Assembly: GCF_008124885.1 (NCBI RefSeq)
Contig: NZ_VNHX01000025.1
Coordinates: forward strand, 1 to 64,000
Reading direction: 5' to 3'
Source: Sphingobacterium allocomposti
Lineage (GTDB): Bacteria; Bacteroidota; Bacteroidia; Sphingobacteriales; Sphingobacteriaceae
Length of the DNA: 64,000 nucleotides
The position numbers and the translations under genes were made by a program. Positions 1 through 8,924 of the stretch are shown here, in pieces. The notes under the pieces were generated by a model. It ran no database searches. It was not told where the DNA came from and worked only from the letters and a program-made list of their open reading frames with translations. The first letter of the stretch is position 1; every line of letters starts with the position of its first letter.

Positions 1-78
1 ATGGTCGAAAAAACTCCTGAAACAACTTTCTCCGGACCAAACGACGAACCTAAATACAATAATCCGCTTATTTTATGA
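1..78 (+). CDS. possible 3' end of a gene cut by the window edge
   Basis: An open frame runs from the first base to a TGA ending at 78 and gives 25 residues ending in NNPLIL. It begins with ATG by chance or because the window was cut there. A terminator-like hairpin follows about 90 bases later, which fits the end of a transcription unit. The residues match no family I recognise, so no function is proposed. Confidence 0.25.
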   Translation: MVEKTPETTFSGPNDEPKYNNPLIL

Positions 79-168
79 CCAGTCATGGATAAATTGCCCA
101 TATCAACCGCTGGCGGCCTAGGCTAATCTCCTAAAACCATTACAGACCACAAGCCCATAATAAAACAA

Positions 169-203
169 AGAAGGCGCCCTTTTTAGACGCCTTCTGCATT
201 TTA
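169..203 (+). terminator. intrinsic terminator
   Basis: AGAAGGCG at 169-176 pairs perfectly with CGCCTTCT at 188-195 around an 11-base loop and is followed by a T-rich stretch. It would separate whatever lies upstream from the first SusC/SusD unit. Confidence 0.6.
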
Positions 204-393
204 TACTTCCAGCCCGAACGATCACACAACGGCACTGGTCTCTTAGCGCATTGGATGTTACTTTATATTTAATGTTAAGAAGCCGTGAAATATCAATTTT
301 GATTTGGAATTACCAATTTTTTATTGAAAAACAATATTATTTGTCGGAACAATAGTTTGTGTAACATTTTGTGTAAAAAAGTGATAAGAAGTA

Positions 394-421
394 TTGGATT
401 TTTAAAAATATCATATATTTG
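394..421 (+). promoter_or_regulatory. Bacteroidota-type promoter for the first susC/susD pair
   Basis: TTG at 394-396 and TATATTTG at 414-421 are 17 bases apart. The second box matches the family -7 consensus TAnnTTTG exactly. Transcription from here would leave a leader of about 175 bases before the ATG at 604. The rest of 204-603 is AT-rich with no gene seen. Confidence 0.55.
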
Positions 422-603
422 TATTGTTTAACAAATTTTAACAATTTGTTCTTATAAGCGGCTATAAGGCTGCTGACGAGAGAAATATCTACTTAGGAAT
501 AACGCAGGGAAAACATCTACAGAAAATTTATAATAATCAACATCTACTTATTGTCGCCGGATTTTGGTTCCGGCATTGATACTTAACTAAACAAATAAAA
601 CAC

Positions 604-3600
604 ATGAAACAAAAATTACTCAGTTTAATTTTTGTGCTGACTTGTCTTATTGGACATACGTTTGCACAAGATCGTCTGGTGAGTGGAAAGGTGACTTCGG
701 CGGCGGATGGTACTCCGCTCAGCGCCGTTTCGGTTGCTGTGGTCGGAACCTCCAGCGCTACGCAGACTGATCAGGATGGTAATTACACTATTCAGGTAGG
801 AGAGGGTGCTACCTTGGCGTTTTCGTCTATAGGCTACCTAACACAGCGGATAGAAGTGGGCAGCAGAACTGTATTAAATGTGCAGCTGGCGGCCGATGAA
901 ACTGCTCTTGATGAAGTTGTTGTCACCGCTTTAGGTATACAACGGAACCGTAGAGACTTGGGATATTCTACGCAGCGCGTGTCCAGTCAGGAACTGACAC
1001 AGGTAAACGCGGTGAATGTTGCAGGCGGATTAACCGGTAAAGTTTCCGGCTTGAACGTAACCGGTGTAAATAGCGGCGTATTTGAGAACGTGAAGATGAA
1101 CCTTCGCGGTATCCGATCGTTGACCGGTAATAATAATCCGCTGTTGGTGGTAGATGGTGTTCCTATGGATCTGAATTTTTTACCCAACCTTAACCCAAAT
1201 GACATTGAAAATGTGTCCGTATTGAAAGGTTCTGCTTCTGCTGCTATTTACGGTCCTGATGCACGCAATGGGGTTATCGTTGTTACAACCAAAAAAGGCA
1301 GCGATGTCCCTGTAATCACTGTTGGACATTCTACACAGTGGCAAAATGTTTCATTTTTCCCTGCGCTGCAAAAACAGTTTGGACAGGGATATGATGGTAT
1401 AATCGATCCGATTGAAAACTGGTCCTGGGGGCCTGCATATGATGGATCGCAGGTTCAAATAGGAGATCCTCTCCCGAACGGAGATGTACAGATGGTAACG
1501 TACTCTGGTACAGACGAGCGAAAGAAGTTCTACGAAACCGGAGCAACCCATCAGACGGATGTTTCATTTGCCATGAAGGATTTCTTCTTGAGTGCTCAGG
1601 ATGCTGTTATTAAGGGAATCGTGCCCAACGATAGAAATAGACGTACTTCCATACGATTGAATTCTGCCAGAGAATATAACAATTTCAGAGTAGGGTTGAA
1701 TACAAACTACTCGCAGCAAAATTTTGATGTGTATGACGCGAGTGGCTCTGATGCGTATTTTTCCGCTCAGGGAGTTGGCGGGAACGATGGTTTATTTAAC
1801 CAGCTGATCAATACTCCGGCGCATATACCGTTGACGTCTTATAAGGACTACAAGAATAACGTCTGGGCTCAGTACGACAACTGGTTTACGCACTACGGGC
1901 TTAACCCTTATTTTCAGGCGGGGAACTGGCGATCGGAAGGTAAGCGGCAGAACCTGATCACTAATTTGGACTTAAGTTATAAGGCGACTGACTGGTTGAC
2001 GTTTCAGTACAGAGCGGGCTTAGTTTCCAGAAACCGGTCGGAGCGGAACCTTAGCCATGGTCATACCGTATCTCAATATGGTGCCGACAGAGATAAAACA
2101 TCTGTTCCTGCTTCCATAGAGGAGTACAATTATAATGAAACACGCCTGTCATCAGATCTTTTTGCGCAGGTCGATAAGCAATTGGACGATGATTTTAAAT
2201 TGGGAGCTATTCTCGGAACATATGTCAGACAGGTAGAATATCGGGGCACTTCTGTTGAGGCACCTACTTTATTAGTGCCAAACATATTCAATATCTCCAA
2301 TAGGCTCGGAAATCTTAATGGAGAATCTGACGGATTTAAATCCAGACTGTTTTCTGTCTATGGTAACGTGTCCTTAAATTATAAAGGATGGGCGAACGTC
2401 GAGTTTACCGGAAGAACGGACAAAACGTCTTTACTGTCTGCTGAAAACAATACGTATTTTTATCCGGGGGTGTCAGGGGCTTTGGTGCTGACAGATGCGG
2501 TCGAAGGACTTAAAGGAAACGCGTTGTCTTATCTGAAGCTGAGAGCTGCATGGAACAAAACGGGTAATGCGGACATAACGCCATACACGCTATTTACTAC
2601 CTATTCCCAGCCAGCCGATGGAGGGTTTCCGTACGGATCGGTTCCAGGTATGACATTGGGGAACACGGCATATTCTCCGGATCTTAAGCCTGAATTTATC
2701 AACAGTACAGAAGTAGGTGTGGAAACCGGATTCTTGAACGACCGTATCCGCTTAGAAGCTACCTATTTTTACCAGAGGAATACCGACCAGATCTTAGCAG
2801 TCAGGGTGTCTGATGCTACGGGCTTCCGTTCATCGTATCGTAATGCAGCTTCCTTTATTAATAAAGGTGTCGAACTTGACCTGAACGTGTCTCCGATTAT
2901 TCGATTTGCCGATGGTGGGGTTCGTTTCAGAGCTAACGCCTTGTACAACGATAGTGAAATCACGTCGATATTCGACGAGCAGCAGCTGAACGAAATCGTG
3001 ATTGGGACAAGCTACACCACAACCGGAAATTACGCAATAAAAGGCCAGCCTGCGTTTGTTTGGAAGGCGACAGATTATCTACGTGACGACCAAGGGCGGA
3101 TCATTGTAAACCCGAACACGGGACGTCCTTCGTCTTCCAGCACGTTACAGACGTATGGACGTACGATGCCAAAATGGATACTATCGCTGAATCCATCAGT
3201 GGACTATAAATCATTTACGTTGTCAGCTTTATTTGAGCACAAAACCGGACATCAGGTGTCGTTTTTCGAGCTAGGTAGCTCGATGGCCTGGACGGGAGTT
3301 TCTGAGGCAACAGCATATAATAATCGGGAGCCGTTTATTTTACCGAACTCTGTAATCCCCGATCCTAATAATCCAGGGCAGTATATAGAAAATACGACTG
3401 CACGCATAGGTGAAAATGAAGAGATGTATAATCATTATACAGGCGAATATCGAACAGCTTCCCGCAACTTCCTTGTTGATGCGAGCAGCTGGCGGTTGAG
3501 AGAGTTATCTTTATCATATAATGTGCCTCAAGGTTGGTTGCAATCTAAACAGAGTGTATTGAAATCTTTATCGATTTCATTGGTAGGGCGTAACCTTGCG

Positions 3601-3744
3601 TTATGGTTGCCTAAGGAAAACAAGTACATGGACCCTGACTTTAACAGTTTCTTCGACGATGGAAGCAACTCCATGGGAATGGTCACAGCGACTTCTAATC
3701 CGCCGGTCAGAAATTACGGTTTTACAGTAAATGCAAAATTTTAA
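604..3744 (+). CDS. SusC/RagA-family TonB-linked outer-membrane transporter (pair 1)
   Basis: This 1046-residue protein is an outer-membrane barrel that, with its SusD partner, imports a glycan or other large ligand using TonB energy. A signal peptide covers residues 1-21. A carboxypeptidase-regulatory-like domain follows (about 26-98), then a TonB-box region with DEVVVTALG at 103-111. The plug carries LLVVDGVPMD (180-189) and the SusC signature PNDIENVSVLKGSASAAIYG (198-217). The remainder is a C-terminal barrel ending in aromatic-rich VNAKF. There is no STN domain, so signalling to an anti-sigma factor is unlikely. The first 100 residues closely resemble those of the SusC at 5837, while the barrels differ. 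It lies 19 bases before its SusD. The substrate cannot be told because no degradative enzyme is adjacent. Confidence 0.95.
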   Translation: MKQKLLSLIFVLTCLIGHTFAQDRLVSGKVTSAADGTPLSAVSVAVVGTSSATQTDQDGNYTIQVGEGATLAFSSIGYLTQRIEVGSRTVLNVQLAADETALDEVVVTALGIQRNRRDLGYSTQRVSSQELTQVNAVNVAGGLTGKVSGLNVTGVNSGVFENVKMNLRGIRSLTGNNNPLLVVDGVPMDLNFLPNLNPNDIENVSVLKGSASAAIYGPDARNGVIVVTTKKGSDVPVITVGHSTQWQNVSFFPALQKQFGQGYDGIIDPIENWSWGPAYDGSQVQIGDPLPNGDVQMVTYSGTDERKKFYETGATHQTDVSFAMKDFFLSAQDAVIKGIVPNDRNRRTSIRLNSAREYNNFRVGLNTNYSQQNFDVYDASGSDAYFSAQGVGGNDGLFNQLINTPAHIPLTSYKDYKNNVWAQYDNWFTHYGLNPYFQAGNWRSEGKRQNLITNLDLSYKATDWLTFQYRAGLVSRNRSERNLSHGHTVSQYGADRDKTSVPASIEEYNYNETRLSSDLFAQVDKQLDDDFKLGAILGTYVRQVEYRGTSVEAPTLLVPNIFNISNRLGNLNGESDGFKSRLFSVYGNVSLNYKGWANVEFTGRTDKTSLLSAENNTYFYPGVSGALVLTDAVEGLKGNALSYLKLRAAWNKTGNADITPYTLFTTYSQPADGGFPYGSVPGMTLGNTAYSPDLKPEFINSTEVGVETGFLNDRIRLEATYFYQRNTDQILAVRVSDATGFRSSYRNAASFINKGVELDLNVSPIIRFADGGVRFRANALYNDSEITSIFDEQQLNEIVIGTSYTTTGNYAIKGQPAFVWKATDYLRDDQGRIIVNPNTGRPSSSSTLQTYGRTMPKWILSLNPSVDYKSFTLSALFEHKTGHQVSFFELGSSMAWTGVSEATAYNNREPFILPNSVIPDPNNPGQYIENTTARIGENEEMYNHYTGEYRTASRNFLVDASSWRLRELSLSYNVPQGWLQSKQSVLKSLSISLVGRNLALWLPKENKYMDPDFNSFFDDGSNSMGMVTATSNPPVRNYGFTVNAKF

Positions 3745-3763
3745 TCATTAAAGAGGATTAAAA

Positions 3764-5278
3764 ATGAGAAAGATATTTAATTTAGTTTTAGCAGCCTCTC
3801 TTTTAGTAACGGGAAGCTGTAGCGATAGTTTTTTTGATATAAACACTAATCCGAACAGGCCTACGGATGAGCACATTACACCTGACTTTTTGATGAGTTC
3901 GGTGGTGGCTAATACGGTGAAGAGGACTACCTCGACGTACGATTTTGCCGCCCACTGGATGGGATATTGGGCCAGAGGAAGTAGTTTTGGTCCCACACTC
4001 CCATTGGAGAACTACGATATTACATCTTCCTACGAAACTGGGCATTGGTCCGGGGTAACTCCGAACGCTGGATGGTACGACATTCTTTCGGATAACGAGG
4101 AGATGCAAAGAAAAGCTAGGGCGCAAAATCTCGATTTCTATGTTGGTGTAGCCAAAGTGATCAAATCGATTGGTTTTATGTACCTGGTAGATATGTATAA
4201 CAATGTTCCTTATACGGAGGCCTTTAAGTTGGTTTCCGACGGTATTGTTGCGCCAAAGTATGACAAAGGAGAGGCTATTTACCAAGACCTTCTATTACAG
4301 TTAGACTCTGCTAGGATGATTTTTGCCAATAGTAGCTTGGAGGTTCCCGAAAGTGCGTCGACCGCAGATATTGTTTTTCACGGTGATGTCCAAATGTGGC
4401 GTAAATTGGTAAATACACAAACCCTTAGGTTATTGATCCACCAATCGCAAAAAGTGACAGATCCCTCGGCGCATATTTCAAAAATCGTAGCCGACGGCGC
4501 GGGCTTCCTCGGTGCAGGGGAGACTGCTTGGGTTAATCCAGGATATAGTAACGATCAGTATAAGGTAAATCCGATGTACGTTACTTATGTAAGAGATCAT
4601 AACGGAAACCTGATTGACGGATTTAACCGCGCCAATAACCATCTTTTAGATAAATACCGCGATAATAGCGACATTCGTTACCAGTATGTATTTCTTCCAG
4701 CAACCAGTCCCATTGACGGCGTCCTTTGGGATGGGAACTACCTGGGCCAGGGTAATGAAGTTGGTAAAGGATCAACTAGCGAGTCGATCGTTATCGGAAC
4801 AGGTTTAGTGTCCTCTCCATCGGACCCTGCGTGGTTATTTACTTCTGTTGAAAGTTTGTTTTTGCAGGCAGAGGCAGTACAGCGAGGCTGGATCTCCGGA
4901 AATCCGCAAACTGCATACGAGCGCGCAGTTCGGGAGTCTTTTATGTTTTTAGGCGTTGAAAATGGTGAAACGGAGGCTGCAACGTACCTAAGGAGACCTA
5001 TCGCTTCGTGGTCTGCCGCGGCGAATAAGTTGGAGCTAATTATCAACCAGAAGTATTTGGCGTTACCGGGAATCAACAATTTCGAACCTTGGGTCGACTA
5101 TAGAAGATTAGGTTATCCGACGGATGTGCCTTTGTCTAGAAATACGAGCATTGGTTCCCGCAGAATACCTTTAAGAATGCAATATCCGGCAAACGAATTC
5201 AGTTTCAACGCCACGAATGTTGAAGCTGAAGGAGACATCAATCCACAGACGGCGCGGATTTGGTGGGATGTTGATTAA
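3764..5278 (+). CDS. SusD/RagB-like surface lipoprotein (SusD-like_2 type, pair 1)
   Basis: This 504-residue lipoprotein should be the substrate-binding lid of the SusC barrel just upstream. A lipoprotein signal ends at Cys19 (LVTGSC), followed by FFDINTNPNRPT, the opening typical of the SusD-like_2 branch rather than classical SusD_RagB. The middle is helix-rich and compatible with TPR-like repeats. The C-terminal region has the conserved EPWVDYRRLGYP pattern. ATG at 3764 lies 19 bases after the susC stop, so the two form an operon, and a strong terminator follows. The ligand is unknown. The family call is strong; the branch assignment rests on motif memory. Confidence 0.92.
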   Translation: MRKIFNLVLAASLLVTGSCSDSFFDINTNPNRPTDEHITPDFLMSSVVANTVKRTTSTYDFAAHWMGYWARGSSFGPTLPLENYDITSSYETGHWSGVTPNAGWYDILSDNEEMQRKARAQNLDFYVGVAKVIKSIGFMYLVDMYNNVPYTEAFKLVSDGIVAPKYDKGEAIYQDLLLQLDSARMIFANSSLEVPESASTADIVFHGDVQMWRKLVNTQTLRLLIHQSQKVTDPSAHISKIVADGAGFLGAGETAWVNPGYSNDQYKVNPMYVTYVRDHNGNLIDGFNRANNHLLDKYRDNSDIRYQYVFLPATSPIDGVLWDGNYLGQGNEVGKGSTSESIVIGTGLVSSPSDPAWLFTSVESLFLQAEAVQRGWISGNPQTAYERAVRESFMFLGVENGETEAATYLRRPIASWSAAANKLELIINQKYLALPGINNFEPWVDYRRLGYPTDVPLSRNTSIGSRRIPLRMQYPANEFSFNATNVEAEGDINPQTARIWWDVD

Positions 5279-5302
5279 CAAAAACGTCGTAGTGAACACA
5301 AG

Positions 5303-5335
5303 GCCTCTAGGTATAAACCTAGAGGCTTTTTTTTT
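5303..5335 (+). terminator. intrinsic terminator after the first susC/susD pair
   Basis: GCCTCTAGGT (5303-5312) pairs perfectly with ACCTAGAGGC (5317-5326) around a 4-base loop and is followed by nine T. Confidence 0.9.
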
Positions 5336-5518
5336 GCCCGTAAGCGATTGGTGCGCAAAACTTATACACTTTCAAACCGATTTACCATAATTTTAGACTA
5401 CAGCCATTTGACGTGGTAAAATAATTTAGCGATTGCGATGAATAAAACGGTTTTACGGAGAAAAGCAAAGGATCATTTTAGAATTTTGAACAAAATGCAG
5501 TAAAAAGCATTTTTTTTC

Positions 5519-5549
5519 TTTGAAGTTGTTGTTCTACACATTATCTTAG
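5519..5549 (+). promoter_or_regulatory. probable promoter for the second susC/susD pair
   Basis: TTTG at 5519-5522 and TATCTTAG at 5542-5549 are separated by 19 bases. The -7 box has one mismatch to TAnnTTTG. Transcripts would carry a leader of about 280 bases holding the short frame at 5642-5689. Apart from this and that frame, 5336-5836 holds no recognisable gene. Confidence 0.45.
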
Positions 5550-5641
5550 CAAAAGTTAAAATTTAACAGTTATTAACAGTTTGCTACTAACTATCCTGTT
5601 AAGTTGTTATTTAACTAAAGAAACTACTAACTAAACAACAC

Positions 5642-5689
5642 ATGAAACGAACGGATTTAACTTTAATAAATATTTCCATGCGCTTATAG
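5642..5689 (+). CDS. 15-residue leader frame, possibly the remnant of a susC start
   Basis: ATG at 5642 opens a 15-codon frame (MKRTDLTLINISMRL) closed by TAG. The bases before it (aactaaaca...acacATGAAAC) match those before both susC start codons at 604 and 5837. It could be a translated leader peptide or the leftover start of a decayed copy made when the leader was duplicated. Nothing shows which. Confidence 0.3.
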   Translation: MKRTDLTLINISMRL

Positions 5690-5836
5690 CAAAGGGTACC
5701 ATTGTATTCTTTGTAGCATACCACTTGGGTTCTCCAAGATGGCTGAATTTAATTTGAATTTCTCGTTGCAAGTTTGCGATGTATTGCTACTATTAACCCC
5801 GAATTTGGGAAATTATTAACTAAACTAATAAAACAC

Positions 5837-8800
5837 ATGAAACAAAAATTACTCAGTTTTATTGTCGTGCTAACCTGTCTTATCGGACAGTCGTTTGCAC
5901 AGACCCGACAAGTGAGCGGAAGGGTGACTTCAGCCAGTGATGGGACGCCCATCAGTGGGGCATCCGTGGTGATCGTTGGTGCGAGTTCGGCAACGCAAAC
6001 CGATGGGAACGGAAATTACGTCATATCTGTCGCACCTAACGCAACGCTGTCATTCAGTTACGTTGGCTTTCACACTCGGCGCATTAATGTTGGCCAAGAA
6101 GCCATTATCAATGTACAACTGTCAGTTGACGAAACGTCTCTCGACGAGGTCGTAGTAACAGGTTATGGAACGACGACAAAATTACGGCAGACAGGGTCTA
6201 CGGCTGTCGTACAGGCAAAAGACGTGGAACAAACTCCCTTCCCTTCTATCGATAGAGCTTTACAAGGTAAGGTTCCCGGGTTACAATCCACGGGAGGATC
6301 TGGACAACCGGGGTCTATGCAACAGGTGCGCATTAGGGGAGTGGGATCCATTTCGGGATCATCAGCGCCTCTTTACGTAATCGATGGTATACCTGTGAAT
6401 TCAGGAGATCTTTCTAGAGCGACACCAACGGCGAACGTATTAGCTGGTATCAACCCTAACGACATTGAGAATATTACAGTGCTAAAGGATGCAGCTTCTA
6501 CAGCAATTTATGGTTCTCGTGGTTCAAATGGAGTTATTTTGATCACCACGAAGTCTGGAAAGGCTGGAAGGACGAAGATTAGGCTCGATGCAGATTTCGG
6601 TACAGTTAAACCTGGAGTTTTTAATGACAGGACTCGGCCGTTAACTACGGAGGAGAATATACTGCTTACAGGGGAAGCATTGTTAAATAATCCGACTTAC
6701 GTTAATGCATACAATTTAAGTTCAGACAATATTCGGGATTTCGTAATTGAGAATTTTGGTTTAGATCCGGCTATTAACACCAACTGGTATGACGAAGTAA
6801 CTCGTACCGGAAACCAACAACAATATAATCTTTCGGTGGACGGCGGTAATGAGAAAACTACGTTTAATTTAGGCGGTGGTTATTTCAAACAGGCGGGGAC
6901 GGTGCCGAAGTCAGATTTCTCAAGATACTCAGCTAAGATAAGCTTAAAACATAATCTAAACGACAAATTTACAATAGGAACAAATGCGATTCTTTCGACG
7001 TCAAATTTAAGAGGTCTATTAAATGGAGGAGCATTTGGTAACCCTGTTCTTACCAGCTTCTTTCTAATGCCTAGTCTTCCGGCCAGAAATGAAGACGGTA
7101 GCAATTATATAACAGGAGACTTAGCGCCGGGCGCAGGGTTATACAATCCTTTGGAAATTTTAGACAAAGATCGCCGTAGCAATAACACGCAAAAAGCTAT
7201 TGGTTCCGTATATGCGGAGTACAAAATTTTGTCCAATTTAAAGCTTTCTTCGAAATATGGTATTGACTACAATAACATTGAGGAGGATTATTATAATAAT
7301 CCAACGTACGGAGACGGACGTAATGTCGGGGGAAGAAGTTACCGGGATTATACACGCTATTTCAACTGGGTGTGGACAAACTTGTTAGAATATAATTGGG
7401 ACATTGACGCGGACAATAACTGGGTCGCGAACGTAAAAGCTGGTTATGAGGCGCAAAAATCCCAAGCCTATACTTCATCGGTGGGGGTATATAACGTGCC
7501 ATTAAATACCGATTATACGGTTCCGTCCGTTGGGGCGACGCCTATTACGGCCACTGGAACGCAGGATGATTATTCATTTGCTTCATTTCTTGCCTTAGGA
7601 GATGTCTCTTATAAAAATAAGTATGTGCTATCGGGAAGCTATCGTAATGATGGATCTTCTCGATTTGGTAGCGACAATCAATTTGGAAATTTCTGGTCAT
7701 TAGGCGGAAGCTGGAATGTGGATCAGGAAGATTTTATGGAAGGAATTGGCGCGATAAGTGAATTGAAATTAAGATCATCATATGGTGTAACTGGTAACGC
7801 CGGAATAGGGAATAATGCATGGCGGACATTGTATGGCTACACAAGAACAACCTATAATTTTGTGTATGATGGAGCTATCGGAAGTGGTCCTACCCAATAT
7901 GGTCTTAGTAACCTAACGTGGGAAAAGACAAACTCTTTTGATGTTGGTTTTGACATAGGGCTGTTCGACGGTCGCTTGCAAGCCACATTCGATTATTATA
8001 ACAGGCAGTCAGAAGGGTTGTTGTATGCTGTTCCCGTTCCTTATTCAACTGGTTTCAACAGCTATGTTGCAAATTTTGCCGGTTTGCGAAACCGCGGTTG
8101 GGAGTTGGCTGTGAATGGTACACCGGTGAAAACGGATGACTTTCAATGGGATTTATATTTTAATATTTCTGTAAATAGAAATAAAACGACGAGACTGGTG
8201 GGCGACGAACAGGTGTCAAATCCTTTCATTCGGAAGGTAGGAGAAGATTATTTCTCATACTACTTACCTCAATGGGCAGGAGCTGATCCTGAAAATGGAG
8301 ATCCCCTTTGGTACACCGACGAGTCAAGAACAGAAACGACGAACGTATATAGCAATGCGAAACGTGTACTTTTGGGAAAATCGGCTTTGCCTAAAGCCTT
8401 CGGTAGCTTTGGTACGACATTGAACTACAAAGGGGTAGGGCTCGACGCTATGTTCTACTATAATTTTGGAAATTATATTTATCAAGGGTTTTACTCCTAT
8501 CAAAATAGTGGAGGTGCATACTATGGATCATATAATCAGAGCGCTCTTGAGTTGGACCGCTGGCAAAATCCGGGTGATGTCACCGATGTTCCGCGCCCGG
8601 TCTATGGGGGAAATAGGAACTCCTTCGGTGCGTCTGATCGTCTGTTGAAAAAAGGCGACTTTATCCGTCTTCGTGATATCACCTTGAGTTATAGTCTTCC
8701 TTCTACATGGATGGAGAGGGCTAAGTTGACTAATGTACGAGTCTATGTGAGAGGCTCCAACTTATGGACTTGGGTAAAAGATGACACTTTGCCATTTGAC

Positions 8801-8905
8801 CCAGAGGCGGGCTCTTCTGACGTAGCAGGAGGAACGCAAGGTGTTACCAACTTTGATATATTTATTCCAAAGACGTTCACTTTCGGAGTTAATGTCGGTT
8901 TTTAA
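5837..8905 (+). CDS. SusC/RagA-family TonB-linked outer-membrane transporter (pair 2)
   Basis: The protein has 1022 residues from ATG 5837. An in-frame ATG at 5774 would add 21 residues without a signal peptide, and the 5837 start shares its upstream context and MKQKLLS opening with the first SusC. It has a signal peptide (1-21), a carboxypeptidase-regulatory-like domain (about 25-98), DEVVVTGYGT at 103-112, the plug motif PLYVIDGIPVNS, the SusC signature NDIENITVLKDAASTAIYGS, and then a barrel ending in GVNVGF. It lacks an STN domain. It is expected to form a complex with the SusD encoded 19 bases downstream. The N-terminal hundred residues are nearly those of the first SusC while the plug and barrel are of a different subtype. 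Confidence 0.95.
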   Translation: MKQKLLSFIVVLTCLIGQSFAQTRQVSGRVTSASDGTPISGASVVIVGASSATQTDGNGNYVISVAPNATLSFSYVGFHTRRINVGQEAIINVQLSVDETSLDEVVVTGYGTTTKLRQTGSTAVVQAKDVEQTPFPSIDRALQGKVPGLQSTGGSGQPGSMQQVRIRGVGSISGSSAPLYVIDGIPVNSGDLSRATPTANVLAGINPNDIENITVLKDAASTAIYGSRGSNGVILITTKSGKAGRTKIRLDADFGTVKPGVFNDRTRPLTTEENILLTGEALLNNPTYVNAYNLSSDNIRDFVIENFGLDPAINTNWYDEVTRTGNQQQYNLSVDGGNEKTTFNLGGGYFKQAGTVPKSDFSRYSAKISLKHNLNDKFTIGTNAILSTSNLRGLLNGGAFGNPVLTSFFLMPSLPARNEDGSNYITGDLAPGAGLYNPLEILDKDRRSNNTQKAIGSVYAEYKILSNLKLSSKYGIDYNNIEEDYYNNPTYGDGRNVGGRSYRDYTRYFNWVWTNLLEYNWDIDADNNWVANVKAGYEAQKSQAYTSSVGVYNVPLNTDYTVPSVGATPITATGTQDDYSFASFLALGDVSYKNKYVLSGSYRNDGSSRFGSDNQFGNFWSLGGSWNVDQEDFMEGIGAISELKLRSSYGVTGNAGIGNNAWRTLYGYTRTTYNFVYDGAIGSGPTQYGLSNLTWEKTNSFDVGFDIGLFDGRLQATFDYYNRQSEGLLYAVPVPYSTGFNSYVANFAGLRNRGWELAVNGTPVKTDDFQWDLYFNISVNRNKTTRLVGDEQVSNPFIRKVGEDYFSYYLPQWAGADPENGDPLWYTDESRTETTNVYSNAKRVLLGKSALPKAFGSFGTTLNYKGVGLDAMFYYNFGNYIYQGFYSYQNSGGAYYGSYNQSALELDRWQNPGDVTDVPRPVYGGNRNSFGASDRLLKKGDFIRLRDITLSYSLPSTWMERAKLTNVRVYVRGSNLWTWVKDDTLPFDPEAGSSDVAGGTQGVTNFDIFIPKTFTFGVNVGF

Positions 8906-8924
8906 AAGTAAAAAGACTATTAAG

